From: Usnea hakonensis
Taxonomy: Eukaryota > Ascomycota > Lecanoromycetes > Lecanorales > Parmeliaceae
Direction of reading: 5' to 3'
Length of the DNA: 29,612 nt
Assembly (NCBI GenBank): GCA_013423325.1
Contig: BLJB01000302.1
Coordinates: 1-29,612, forward strand
Shown here: positions 20,940 through 29,612 of the stretch, piece by piece
Numbering within the stretch: the first letter of the stretch is position 1
How the letters are laid out: every line of letters begins with the position of its first letter
Notes under the pieces: model-generated
Database searches by the model: none
What the model saw: only the letters and a program-made list of their open reading frames with translations
What the model was told of the DNA's origin: nothing
Made by a program: the position numbers and the translations under genes

Positions 20940-20951
20940 GGGCTTATAACC
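20926..20951 (-). other. Copia-3 primer-binding site with a GC-rich hairpin
   Basis: gggcttataacc at 20940-20951 lies immediately before the LTR and is a one-step RIP derivative of the initiator tRNA-Met arm GGGCTCATAACC. Next to it a perfect stem, ccgggg-taaa-ccccgg (20926-20941), stands out from the AT-rich surroundings. The same arrangement, with mutated stem, occurs before the copia-2 LTR. Confidence 0.65.
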
Positions 20952-21072
20952 TATTAAAATATAGGGTAGGATATATAGTAGTTATATTACCTATAGATCT
21001 CTATGAAGGAAAGCTTGACTATATCCTAGTAGTAGTTATATGACAAAGTTACGTGATCCACTACTTTCAACA
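20952..21072 (-). mobile_element. 5' LTR of copia-3
   Basis: Runs from tattaaaatatagg (RIP form of tgttgaaa) to actttcaaca on the + strand, 121 bp. It differs in sequence from the copia-2 LTR, so it is a second family with the same primer type. The right third keeps CpA. The five bases to its right are gattt; no partner LTR was found in the window. Confidence 0.62.
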
Positions 21073-21319
21073 GATTTATTATTATTAGATTTAGAATTAG
21101 AATTAGATTTAGATTTATCCGAGTTAGAAATATCTTTATCGAAGTCCTTTTTAAAGTTAGAATTATTAACTTTAATTAAGTTTAAATTAGATTTAGATTT
21201 ATTCTTATTAGGTTTAGAATTAGAACTATTAACCCTAATTAAATTAGAATTAGATTTATCTAAATCCGAACTAGAAAAAGATAGAGAGTTAGATATTAAT
21301 TATATCTATAAAACAAATT
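21073..21319 (+). repeat. Hexanucleotide-rich region (TTAGAA/TTAGAT) with a 63-bp tandem duplication
   Basis: The bases ttagat and ttagaa repeat in a 6-bp rhythm and would encode alternating Leu with Asp or Glu. A longer unit around gaa(t/c)tattaac recurs with a spacing of 63 bp (21160 and 21223). The stop-free run 21040-21321 is a result of this simple sequence plus the LTR end. The same hexamer, in the opposite orientation, occurs at 16485-16560 in copia-2. Confidence 0.75.
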
Positions 21320-22487
21320 AAAATATTAATATTTTTAAATTAATTTAATAGTATTAATAAGTTTTAAGATATAGAGAATTACTAAATATAAAAATAATAA
21401 TTTAAAGATAAACTAAAGCTTTTAGATATATAATATTATATTATTAAAGACTTTAATCCTTTAGTTACTAATAAGTTTAAGATCTAGAAATAAATTTATA
21501 ATAAAATATATATTATATTTAAATCTTAATATAAATAAAACTTTTAGATAATAATTAAAAATAAAATTAATATTTAAAAAATTTAGAAAACTCTTAAAAA
21601 ATTTAAGTCTTAAGGCTCTAGTCTATTTTATTTAATATTTTAGAAATTAGATAATATTAATTTAGCTAATTATAATAATAATTTTTAGATCTATATTAAC
21701 TAATTTAGAGAGATATTTAAAAAGGTTAATATTATATTTTTAGATATATATATAAATAAAAATTAGCTAATTTATTATTTTTTCTTAAATCTAAATTTAA
21801 TCTATAATAACTATTATAAATAGTATAACTAAAATTATAATACTCTTAATAATAATAATAAGTGTAAATTTAATTTAAATTATATTATTATAAGATTTAT
21901 TAATACTATTATAAATCTATCTAGCTCTATTAACTCCTCTATTAAAATTTAGATATTAACTATTTTAGTTAATAATATATTTATATATACCCTATAGAGT
22001 ATTATCGCCTTAATAATAGTCAAGGGAACTAAAAATAAGATCTAATTAAAAATCTATATTAATAACTTTTATATATATATCTAGATCTATAAATATTATA
22101 CTTATTATAAAAAGGACTAGTATAATAATTTAGAATATATCTTTCTTTATTCTTGTTTAAAAAAGAAAAAGAATAATAATAATAATAATAATATCTATAA
22201 TTATAATTATAAATATAGTAAATATAATAGTCGAGATAATTATAGAGATAATAATAATAATAGTAATAATAATAGAGATAATAATAATAATATTTTTAAT
22301 AAGATAAAGCTTACTATTAATATCTAGACTATTATTATAATTATTAAATCTATAGCTTTTAGTTTTATAATTTATATTAAGTAATTAATTAAAGCTATCT
22401 ACTTTATTATAAATTTTTAATAGCTTTAAAACTAAACTTTTTAGTTATCTTAAAAAATAATAATATAGATCTTTTTAATATTTATAA
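21320..22487 (+). pseudogene. Copia-4 gag (broken)
   Basis: Read on +, ignoring RIP stops: a UBN2-type gag start with K-F-x-D-I-E-N-Y-x-I-x-K, then K-D-K-L-K-L-L-D-I and Y-I-I-K-D-F-N-P, and further on F-x-x-L-D-N-I-N-L-A-N-Y. A zinc-knuckle remnant at about 22090-22165 (I-Y-K-Y-Y-T-Y-Y-K-K-D) is the RIP form of a KYCTxCKK finger. It is followed by an Asn-rich tract encoded by AAT repeats (22180-22300). Gag forms the particle in which reverse transcription takes place. The frame is cut at 22500 by the LINE-A-tailed retroposon. Its 5' LTR was not found. Confidence 0.66.
22170..22300 (+). repeat. AAT microsatellite
   Basis: Runs of AAT/ATA with short interruptions (gag, gat). It lies in the linker after the copia-4 zinc knuckle and would encode poly-Asn. 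Confidence 0.85.
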
Positions 22488-22500
22488 TAATTATACTCTT

Positions 22501-23746
22501 GGATTGGATTGGATTTCATACTCGTATCTATCTAACTATGTGAAAGATAATTACGGGAAGCTCTATAGCAATATTGTAGAGGAAACCTTTACTTACGCTA
22601 GGGTAAAAACCTCCACACGTTTCTTCTATTATAGTGTCCTGCAAATATCGAGTTCTATATACCACCTTCGACAACTTCCACGAATTATATATATACGCTA
22701 GGTCGCTGTACGCTTTAGTATCCTTTCTAAGAAAAAAAATAACTTGACTATTAGTAAGAATATAGATAGGCCGAATAACGCCCGTATCCCCGTAGGGTAG
22801 TTAATATTCCTCGTAGAGTATTTATCTACGAGTTTAATTACTGGCCCTTATTCCTAGCTTGTTCTAATCCGTAAGCGCCTATTGCCGAGGAAAAAAGGCC
22901 GGCGTCTTAGCCCTATACCGAGTCTAATAGGGAGAGACCCTACTAGAGTAGATAATAGTAATACGGTATAAATACGAAGTTTAGATTAATCGATTACTAC
23001 TAAATTCTATAGTCCTTATTAAGTTAACTCTCGGAGGGCTACTAATACGAAGAAATACGGGCCTTCGTATTTATATAACGCGCTAAGAGTCTTAGTATTC
23101 TACGCGTAAAAACTCTATACTAGGTAAGCGAGGTCCTATAAGGTCTTTTTATTTCGGGTATAGGATACTGGTTCCTTTTATAGTATTACTACCTATAGGT
23201 ACGTAGAGGAGAACGCTTAGCGGTAAATATATCGCGCTAGCTCTATAAGTAGGTAGAGTTATCGATAGGTACGCGTATCTAGAGATAGAGAGAGAATCGT
23301 ATCTTTACTAATAGCTACGCTTCGAACGGGCTCGTAGGAGGAAGTAGATATCTCGTATTCTATTAATTATACTAGGACTAGGCTATTATCCCTACGTATC
23401 TAGAGTAACTAATCCTATTAGCTAATACGCCTTCTATCTAAGCTACCTAGTACTCTCTACGTATTATTATAGGAAGGTTCTACGTATTCGGCGTCCGATT
23501 AAGTAGTATTATATCGACTTTACTAATAGTATAGCTATATTTCTAATTAAATACTTTACTTATAATAGGGACGTATCTTATCTTTATCACTTTATCTTGC
23601 TATTTTCTATCCTATCTCCTTTACGCGTCGTACCCTAAGATCACTTGGCTCTACTATATACCGTGTACGACGGCGACCTTCATATCGTACACGATGGTAG
23701 CAGGTTCGTAGCCGGCAGCGCGTACAGCTGGATCTCGTCGCCGGCC
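22501..23746 (-). mobile_element. LINE-A-tailed retroposon with an unrelated body
   Basis: A 1,246-bp insertion with a perfect 13-bp target duplication, taattatactctt (22488-22500 and 23747-23759). Its left end has the LINE-A tail ggattggattgg and about 200 bases of LINE-A 3' sequence. Beyond about 22710 it no longer resembles LINE-A copies 1 and 2: the ORF2 C-terminus and its Cys/His motif are missing. The body is CpG-rich but RIP-mutated, while the last 115 bases at its 5' end (23632-23746) are unmutated and GC-rich. Both strands have long frames interrupted only by TAG/TAA. It may be a non-autonomous passenger of LINE-A or a divergent sister LINE. Confidence 0.8.
23662..23693. repeat. Inverted repeat in the unmutated 5' end of the retroposon
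   Basis: cgtgtacga (23662-23670) and tcgtacacg (23685-23693) form a perfect 9-bp stem with a 14-base loop. It lies in the GC-rich 5' end of the LINE-A-tailed retroposon. It could be a structural or promoter element of that retroposon; no function is shown. Confidence 0.6.
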
Positions 23747-23809
23747 TAATTATACTCTTAATACTATAATTTATTAATAATAATTATATTTAATATATAG
23801 TATAGAAAC

Positions 23810-26427
23810 TTAATAGCGACCACGAATTACGAATATATCTACTAGGGCCCCTACGGGGCTCTAGAGACCTTTAATATAAAGGTTATAACGAGTATAGCTA
23901 AGAACTAAGAGGAGGAGTCGATAGAAGTTAAAAAAGAGTAACGCGATACTAAATATAATATAGAAGAGGAAGATAGATATACGTTAATTATATATATAAA
24001 TATAATAAAGAGGATAGAGAAATTAAATAAAAAAATAATAAAGATTATAAAAAATAATATAAAATAAAAGGAGAAAGATTATAAATATAATTATATTAAG
24101 AGAATAAATTAATTAGTTAAAAATATAATAAAAATTATAAAGAATATATTATTCGAGAATCTTAATAGATAGAAATTTAAACTATTTAAAATAATAATCT
24201 AATTAGTAAGTAAATATATAGAATTAGCTAAAGCCGAATAAAAAGAAATTTAAAAATAGATAAAAAAATAATTAATTAGAGATCTATCCCTAATACTATA
24301 ATAATTTTAGATCTAGAGGGTAACTAGTAATATTATTAAACTACTTATCTATAAATAATTATATTTAGTAATACTACTCTTATATATTATAGTGGGAAAT
24401 GCTAATAAGAAAAAAATAATAATTAGAATAAAAAGTAAAGAGGAGAAAAAGAAGATTAAATATATTATACTAATATAATTTAAAGACATATTCTAAAATA
24501 ATAGAGCCCTAATAGGCTTTATTGTTATAGTAAGGTACTTTTAAAATAGGGGTATTATTCTATATATAGTCTTAATTAATTGATTGTTTTATACGCCTAT
24601 ACTAGCTACTTAATATAAGCTAATAAGAGTAACTATAACGCTAAACTAATAGAGCTAGGCGTCGAAAAAATCTAAAGGCGAACCTCTAAATAAAAATTTT
24701 AATTAAATAGTATACTCTTCTTTTTATTATACTTTTTAGGAGCTTTATTATATTACTATATATCTCTCTATTTTTTTATATTAACTCTTTTATTTTTTAA
24801 TTTTTATATCTCTAATTACTCTTATTTTTAGAGATAAGTATAATTATTTCTTTATATATTCTTTTTAGATTTAATAATCTTCTTTATTTTAAAGGATAAT
24901 CTTAATTATTAGAATTATTCGCTAATTAATTTAAAGTTATTTAACTAGCTAGAATTAATTGATTATTTTACCACTATTTAGATCTTTTTAATTATAATTA
25001 GTATTATTTAGAAGTCTTTAATACCCGCTTTTATAAGTAGTTATAATTTATTCTCCTATAATTTTAAATAGAAGAAGAGAATATATTTAATATTTTATCT
25101 TTTCTATTTATATTTATAATTAAGATTAATATCTAGAACCCTTATTTTATTAAGGAATATATTAAGCCCGATTTTACTATTTTTTATTTAGATAGTAATT
25201 AAGCTTTTAACCTTTCTTAATATCTTATAATAATTAAATCTATTATTATATAAGTTTACTATTTAGATAAGGGTTCTCGCTATAATAGAAATTCTTTATT
25301 AATATTTTTTTTATTTTTTAAATCTTTATTTTTAGAACTAGTCTTATATTTTCTATTTAATAATATTAATACTCTAATATTCCTTAATATCTTTATATAG
25401 ATTAATCTAGTTCTTCTTTTTTTTTTATACTAATAGTTATTAAATTCTAACTTTTTTCTTTAAAGACTTTAAGAGCCTAAACTTTTTTTATTATTATAGA
25501 TATAGATCCTCTTTTTCTTTTCTTACTTCTACTATTCTAGAAGTATTAAATAATTCGCTCGTTACCCTTTTTTATAGCGAGGTAGATACCTCGTAAAGCT
25601 TAATATTATAATACTAGCTTATCGAGTTAATATTTTAAAAGGGCTATTAAAGCTTTTATCTCTAGAATCGAGATAAGAGTTATCTTATATACTTCGATTA
25701 CTCTATAAAGATACTTATTTTATATCTTAGTTAGCTTCTTAGAGGGTTTTCGGGAGAATCCTTCTATCCCGCGGGGGTTATATATAGTCTTAAGGGAGAT
25801 AAAGAGGATAATAAAAAAGAATATTAAAATAATTTAAAAAGATTATCTTTTAGTCTATATTTTTAAACCCTCCTTTATAGTAATTATCGACTTAATAAGA
25901 ATTAACGCGTTTAATAATAAAGATTAAAGGGCTTATATTAAGAAGTTAAAATAGGAAAATAGTACCCTCTATTTTAGATTAGAAGTAGTAAAAATAGAAT
26001 AGTCTCTATTTATATAGATAAAGAAGATAGATAGAGAGATTAAAAAATACTCTATATTTCTAATTAAAATTAAGAGCCCTAAAAAGATAAATAAATTAAT
26101 AGTAGAAAATATAATAGAGAATAACTAATTACTCTACTATAAAAAATAGAAAATAATAAATAGATTAAAATAATACTATTAATATTAGTAGTATAACTAT
26201 TTATAGGGGTTATATTAAAGGCTAATAAAATATAGATATTATATTAAAATTTACTTTACTAAAGATTACTAAAGCTAGAGGTAAAAATACTATATAATTT
26301 ATTAAAATAATTATAAAATATAGAGCTCGAATTATCGAGTCTACTAATAGAAGATAGAACGCCTTAAATAGAAAAAAAAAGAATACCTCTAAATAATATA
26401 AAAAGTCCTTAATAATAGTCTAATTTA
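23810..26427 (+). pseudogene. LINE-C ORF1, gag-like protein (broken, split by LINE-B copy 2)
   Basis: Two blocks, 23810-24575 and 25794-26427, form one + strand frame once LINE-B copy 2 and one copy of its duplication are removed. The first block encodes a long Lys/Glu/Ile-rich helical stretch typical of LINE ORF1 coiled coils. The second block ends in zinc knuckles at 26171-26280: Y-Y-x-Y-x-x-Y-N-Y-L-x-x-L-Y, then K-Y-R-Y-Y-I-K-I-Y-F-T-K-D-Y, RIP forms of CYQCxxxGHxxxxC and KCxYCxxxHxTxxC. The start is uncertain, near 23800. ORF1 proteins bind the element RNA. Only RIP stops interrupt the frame. Confidence 0.74.
24576..25778 (-). mobile_element. LINE-B copy 2, longest copy of the family
   Basis: A 1.2-kb 5'-truncated LINE end with a perfect 15-bp target duplication, tatatatagtcttaa (24561-24575 and 25779-25793). 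The minus strand reads Y-N-P-R-G-I-E-G and K-Y-L-Y-R-V-I-E-V-Y-K, the segment after the RT domain that LINE-A has as Y-N-P-A-G-T-R-G and K-Y-L-R-Y-V-L-E-V-Y-K. So LINE-A and LINE-B are related. It ends in the AATTAATT tail on the left. A short GC-rich patch (cccgcggggg, about 25768) at the 5' end has escaped mutation. Confidence 0.92.
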
Positions 26428-27512
26428 GGCGGAGGCTTCGATAGCCCCCCTTGAATACCAACTCGACAAGCTAGTATTGTAATACCAAGCTCTACGAGGC
26501 ACCTACCCCGCCACGAAAGAGGGTAACGAGCGAATCGCCTAGTACTTCTAGGGTAGTAGAGGTAGGAAAAGGAAAAGAGAGCCTATACCTATAATAATAA
26601 AAAAGGCCTAGGCTCTTAAAGCCCTTAAAGAAAAAAGCTAGAACCTAGTAACTATTAGTATAAAAAGAAAAAAGAACTAGGTTAATCTATATAGAAATAT
26701 TAAGGAATATTAGAGTATTAATATTATTAGATAGAAAATATAAGACTAGTTCTAAAAATAGAGATCTAAAAAATAGAAAAAATATTAATAAAGAATTTCT
26801 ATTATAGCGAGAACCTCTATCTAGATAGAGAACTTATATAATAATAGATTTAACTACTATAAGATACTAAAAAAGGCTAAAAGCTTAATTATTATCTAAA
26901 TAAAAAGTAGTAAAATCGGGCTTAATATATTCCTTAATAAAATAAGGGTTCTAGATATTAACCCCGACTATAGATATAAATAAAGAAGATAGAATATTAA
27001 GTATATCCTTCTCTTCTATTCGAGATCGTAGAAGAATAGATTATAACTACTTATAAAAGCGGGTACTAGGGACTTCTAGATAATACTAATTATAACTAAA
27101 GAGATCTAGATAACGATAAAATAGATAATTAATTCCGATTAGTTAAATAGCTTTAAGTTAGCTAGTAAATAACTCTAATAATTAAAACTACCGCTTAGGG
27201 TAGAGGAGACTATTAAGCCTAAAAAGGGTATATAAAGAAGTAATTATACCCGCCTCTAAAGGCGGGGGTAATTAGAGATATAAAAGTTAAAGAATAAAAG
27301 AGTCGATATAAAAAAGTAGAGAGATATATATTAGTATAATAGAGCTTCTAAAAAGTATAATAGAAAAGAGAGCGTACTATTTAGTTAAAATTTTTATTTA
27401 GAGGTTCGCCCTTAGATTTCTTCGACGCCTAGCTCTACTAGTTTACTATTATAGTTACCCTTATTAGCTTATATTAAGTAGCTAGTATAGGCGTATAAAA
27501 CAATTAATTAAT
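26428..27512 (+). mobile_element. LINE-B copy 3, plus strand, ORF2 C-terminus and tail
   Basis: A 1.09-kb 5'-truncated copy with a perfect 15-bp duplication, taatagtctaattta (26413-26427 and 27513-27527). The + frame reads A-L-R-G-T-Y and A-L-K-A-L-K-E-K, then F-L-N-K-I-R-V, then D-Y-R-Y-K at 26966-26980 and K-Y-I-L-L-F-Y: the CxC...HxxxxC motif of LINE ORF2 C-termini with Cys and His turned to Tyr. The first 100 bases (26440-26540) keep CpA, unlike the rest. It is inserted right after the LINE-C zinc knuckles. Confidence 0.93.
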
Positions 27513-27527
27513 TAATAGTCTAATTTA

Positions 27528-27681
27528 TTTTAACTTTAATCTAAACAAAGAATAAATAGAAGATAATATCTCTAAAAAGGAAAAAATTAGAAGAGATCTT
27601 AAATAATTAATAATTAAAAAAGGTAGAAAGGCTACTTAAGATCTTAAAAAAAGAACTAGAGTAGATATATCTAATCTAGTT
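27528..27681 (+). pseudogene. LINE-C segment between LINE-B copies 3 and 4
   Basis: About 150 bases of LINE-C, the end of ORF1 or the start of the region between ORF1 and ORF2. It is Lys/Glu-rich in the + frames and AT-rich. Its last 13 bases (27669-27681) are the left target duplication of LINE-B copy 4. Confidence 0.55.
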
Positions 27682-28547
27682 AATTAATTAATTGATTATT
27701 TTATACGCCTATACTAGCTACTTAATATAAGCTAATAAGGGTAACTATAATACTAAACTAATAGAGCTAGATATTAAAGAAATCTAAAAGCGAACCTCTA
27801 GATAAAAACTTTAACTAAATAGTACGCTCTTTCTTTTACTATACTTTTTAGAAACTCTATTATATTATTATATATCTTTCTACTTCTTTATATTAACTCT
27901 TCTATTTTCTAACTTTTATATTTCTAATTACCCCCGCCTTTAAAGGCGGGTATAGTCGCTTCTTTATATATTCTTTTTAGATTTAATAGTCTCCTCTACC
28001 CCGAGGGGTAGTCTTAATTATTAGAGTTATTTATTAACTAACTTAAAACTATTTAATTAGTTAGAGTTAACTATTTATTTTATCGCTATTCGAATTCTTT
28101 TAATTATAGTTAGTATTATTTAGAAATCCTTAATACTCGCTTCTATAAATAGTTATAGTCTATTCTTTTATAATTTTAAATAGAAAAGAAGAATATATTT
28201 AATATTCTATTTTTTTTATTTATATTTATAACTAGAATTAATATCTAGAACCCTTATTTTATTAAGGAATATATTAAGCCCGATTTTACTATTTTTTATT
28301 TAGATAGTAATCGAGCTCTTAACCTTCTTTAATATTTTATAATAGTTAAATCTATTATTATATAAGTTCTCTATCTAGATAGAGATTCTTATTATAATAG
28401 AAATTCTTTATTAATATTTTTTTTATTTTTTAAATCTTCGTTTTTAGAACTAGTCTTATATTTTCTATCTAATAATATTAATACTCTAATATTCCTTAAC
28501 GTTCCTATATGGATTAACCTAGTTCTTCTTTCTTCTTATACTAGTGA
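27682..28547 (-). mobile_element. LINE-B copy 4
   Basis: 0.87-kb 5'-truncated copy with the 13-bp duplication atctaatctagtt (27669-27681 and 28548-28560). It is tail to tail with LINE-B copy 3, so 26650-27512 and 27682-28547 form a large inverted repeat with a spacer of about 170 bases. A GC-rich word (cccccgcctttaaaggcggg) near 27935 is itself a palindrome and is shared, in varied form, with copy 3 at about 27250. Confidence 0.92.
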
Positions 28548-28560
28548 ATCTAATCTAGTT

Positions 28561-29485
28561 TAAAGAGAGAATTAGCTTCTAGAATATAATTAATATAATT
28601 AATATAATTTTAATATTAAGTATAATTAATACTAATTTTAATAGTTTAGACCTTAATATCTATATTAATAAATAAGGATAATATATTAAAGGTCTTATAA
28701 TATAATATATAAAAGTTAAAAGATAAAGTAATAGCGCTATTTTTTAAAAAGTAGAAAGTATAAAATTATAATATATTAATAATTTAGAAGTCGAGTTATA
28801 ACTCGTTTAATAGATTAGTATATAATCTAAATTCTAATAAATTTCTATTAGCCTATAAATTAGATCTAAATATTTAGATATACTTTTAAAAAGATAGATC
28901 TAATTAGTTAGAAAGTTAGATATTAAGAGGATAACTTTTACTCCCTTTAATTAAATATTAAATAAGATAATAGAAAAGAGGAGAAGTATGTTTCTTTCTA
29001 ACTCTCTACTTAAGAACTAATCCACTAAATATATAATATATATAACTAGTTATTAATATTACTAGAGGTAATAATAATCTCTTTAATATTAATATTTTTA
29101 AAATAAGTTTTAGAGGAAAAAGATAAATATATAGCTTTTAAAGACTTTAATCTTTATTACCCTAAATAGAATAATAAGAAATAATATATATACTATAAAA
29201 TAATTAACAGATTTATTAAAATTATCTAGATTAAAGAAATAATTTTTAAATTATTTAATAACTTAATTATATAGAAATCCTAAAATTAGAAGTTAATAAT
29301 TAATCTAGTCTTTCTAATATTAAAAGTCTATTAAGCTATAATCTATTATACCCTAAAAAAGGATCTAGAATATATATCTAATTATATTCTAATAGTAATA
29401 GAACTAGAATAATAATAGAAAGAGATATTAATAAGAAAGTAATAACTATAAAAGAAATTAATTAAAAAAGATACTATTTCTAAAA
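28561..29485 (+). pseudogene. LINE-C ORF2, endonuclease domain (broken)
   Basis: The endonuclease nicks target DNA to prime insertion. On +, the frame with D-F-N-L-Y-Y-P at 29143 (DFNLHHP) runs on to I-N-L-V-F-L near 29300 (the block IDLVFLT) and to S-N-Y-I at 29377-29388 (SDHI). All three are in the same frame. The part before 29100 should hold the endonuclease start but I cannot assign it with certainty. The reading stops at 29486, where the next insertion stands. The reverse transcriptase must lie beyond the window or be lost. Confidence 0.77.
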
Positions 29486-29500
29486 TAATTAAAAGTAGTT

Positions 29501-29537
29501 GATTAATTAATTGTTTTATACGCCTATGCTAGCTACT
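29501..29537 (-). mobile_element. 37-bp LINE-B scrap with a full target duplication
   Basis: Only the last 37 bases of LINE-B (tail plus ttttatacgcctatgctagc) are inserted, flanked by a perfect 15-bp duplication taattaaaagtagtt (29486-29500 and 29538-29552). It keeps ctatgctagc with TpG, where long copies have ctatactagc. Confidence 0.88.
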
Positions 29538-29552
29538 TAATTAAAAGTAGTT

Positions 29553-29612
29553 TGGATTGGATTGGAATTCATACTCGTGTCTATCTAACTATGTGAAAGA
29601 TAATTACGGGAA
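29553..29612 (-). mobile_element. 3' end of LINE-A copy 4 (continues beyond the window)
   Basis: The LINE-A tail ggattggattgg and the first 50 or so bases of the 3' region, reading on the minus strand. It starts exactly at the end of the LINE-B scrap's right duplication. It keeps cgtgtc and tatgtgaaag, so it is less mutated than copies 1 and 2. Confidence 0.9.

Noticed and set aside
20926..20951. Possible tRNA gene fragment
   Set aside because: Only the anticodon-arm half is present, directly beside an LTR. A primer-binding site explains it better, and no acceptor or T arm follows.
21085..21260. Possible degenerate telomere repeat (TTAGGG-like)
   Set aside because: RIP acts mainly on CpA and would not turn TTAGGG into TTAGAA or TTAGAT in a regular way. 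The repeat lies inside a retrotransposon.
21040..21321. 93-codon Leu/Asp/Glu-rich ORF
   Set aside because: It spans the end of an LTR and a hexanucleotide repeat. The simple repeat avoids stops by itself.
22504..22701. 65-codon ORF
   Set aside because: It is antisense to the shared LINE-A 3' untranslated region, in a less mutated copy.
22720..23746. Possible gypsy integrase or host gene in the GC-richer body
   Set aside because: I tried all six frames by eye and found no zinc finger, catalytic triad or chromodomain. I leave it unidentified.
1..29612. Defence system, gene cluster or other new multi-gene system
   Set aside because: No intact host gene is present. Everything that can be assigned belongs to decayed retroelements.

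Overview
The window is a gene-free stretch of retrotransposon remains from a filamentous ascomycete genome (Pezizomycotina type). The main reason is the base pattern. Outside a few islands, CpA and TpG are almost absent, TpA is very abundant, and nearly every in-frame stop is TAG or TAA where a relative would have CAG, CAA or TGG. That is the signature of repeat-induced point mutation (RIP). I find no intact host gene, tRNA, rRNA or CRISPR array. The few stop-free ORFs of 60-90 codons are chance products, mostly in the less mutated islands.

Three non-LTR (LINE) families can be separated. LINE-A (Tad1-like layout: a gag-like ORF1 with zinc knuckles, then ORF2 with endonuclease and reverse transcriptase, and a 3' tail of CCAAT repeats) is present as a 3' end at 1-107, a nearly full copy at 265-5287 (+), a second nearly full copy at 8668-14335 (-), a 1.25-kb retroposon carrying a LINE-A tail at 22501-23746 (-), and a 3' end at 29553-29612 (-). 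LINE-B (tail of AATTAATT) is present as five 5'-truncated copies at 6958-7858 (-), 24576-25778 (-), 26428-27512 (+), 27682-28547 (-) and a 37-bp scrap at 29501-29537 (-). LINE-C (+) is the old host element under the right-hand end: its ORF1 and the endonuclease part of its ORF2 run from about 23810 to 29485 in pieces separated by LINE-B insertions.

Ty1/copia-type LTR elements form the other layer. Copia-1 (+) has its pol C-terminus split by LINE-A copy 1 (112-264 and 5301-5930) and probably ends with the LTR at 6710-6864. Copia-2 (-) runs from its 5' LTR at 19480-19624 through gag, pre-integrase, integrase and half of the reverse transcriptase to 14340, where LINE-A copy 2 begins. Copia-3 (-) has a 5' LTR at 20952-21072. 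Copia-4 (+) has a gag at about 21320-22487. Directly next to the LTRs of copia-2 and copia-3 lies a RIP-altered copy of the initiator-tRNA-Met anticodon arm, the half-tRNA primer site known from Drosophila copia and yeast Ty5.

Five short, much less mutated insertions (158-234 bp, TG...CA ends, exact 5-bp target duplications) sit at 10989-11146, 12557-12790, 16100-16295, 16305-16467 and 17781-17963. They look like solo LTRs and are the youngest layer. Exact target-site duplications were found for nearly every internal LINE insertion, so the order of insertion can be read: copia elements and LINE-C first, then LINE-A and LINE-B into them, then the solo LTRs. Two Ns at 10583-10584, flanked by the same 10 bases, mark an assembly seam.
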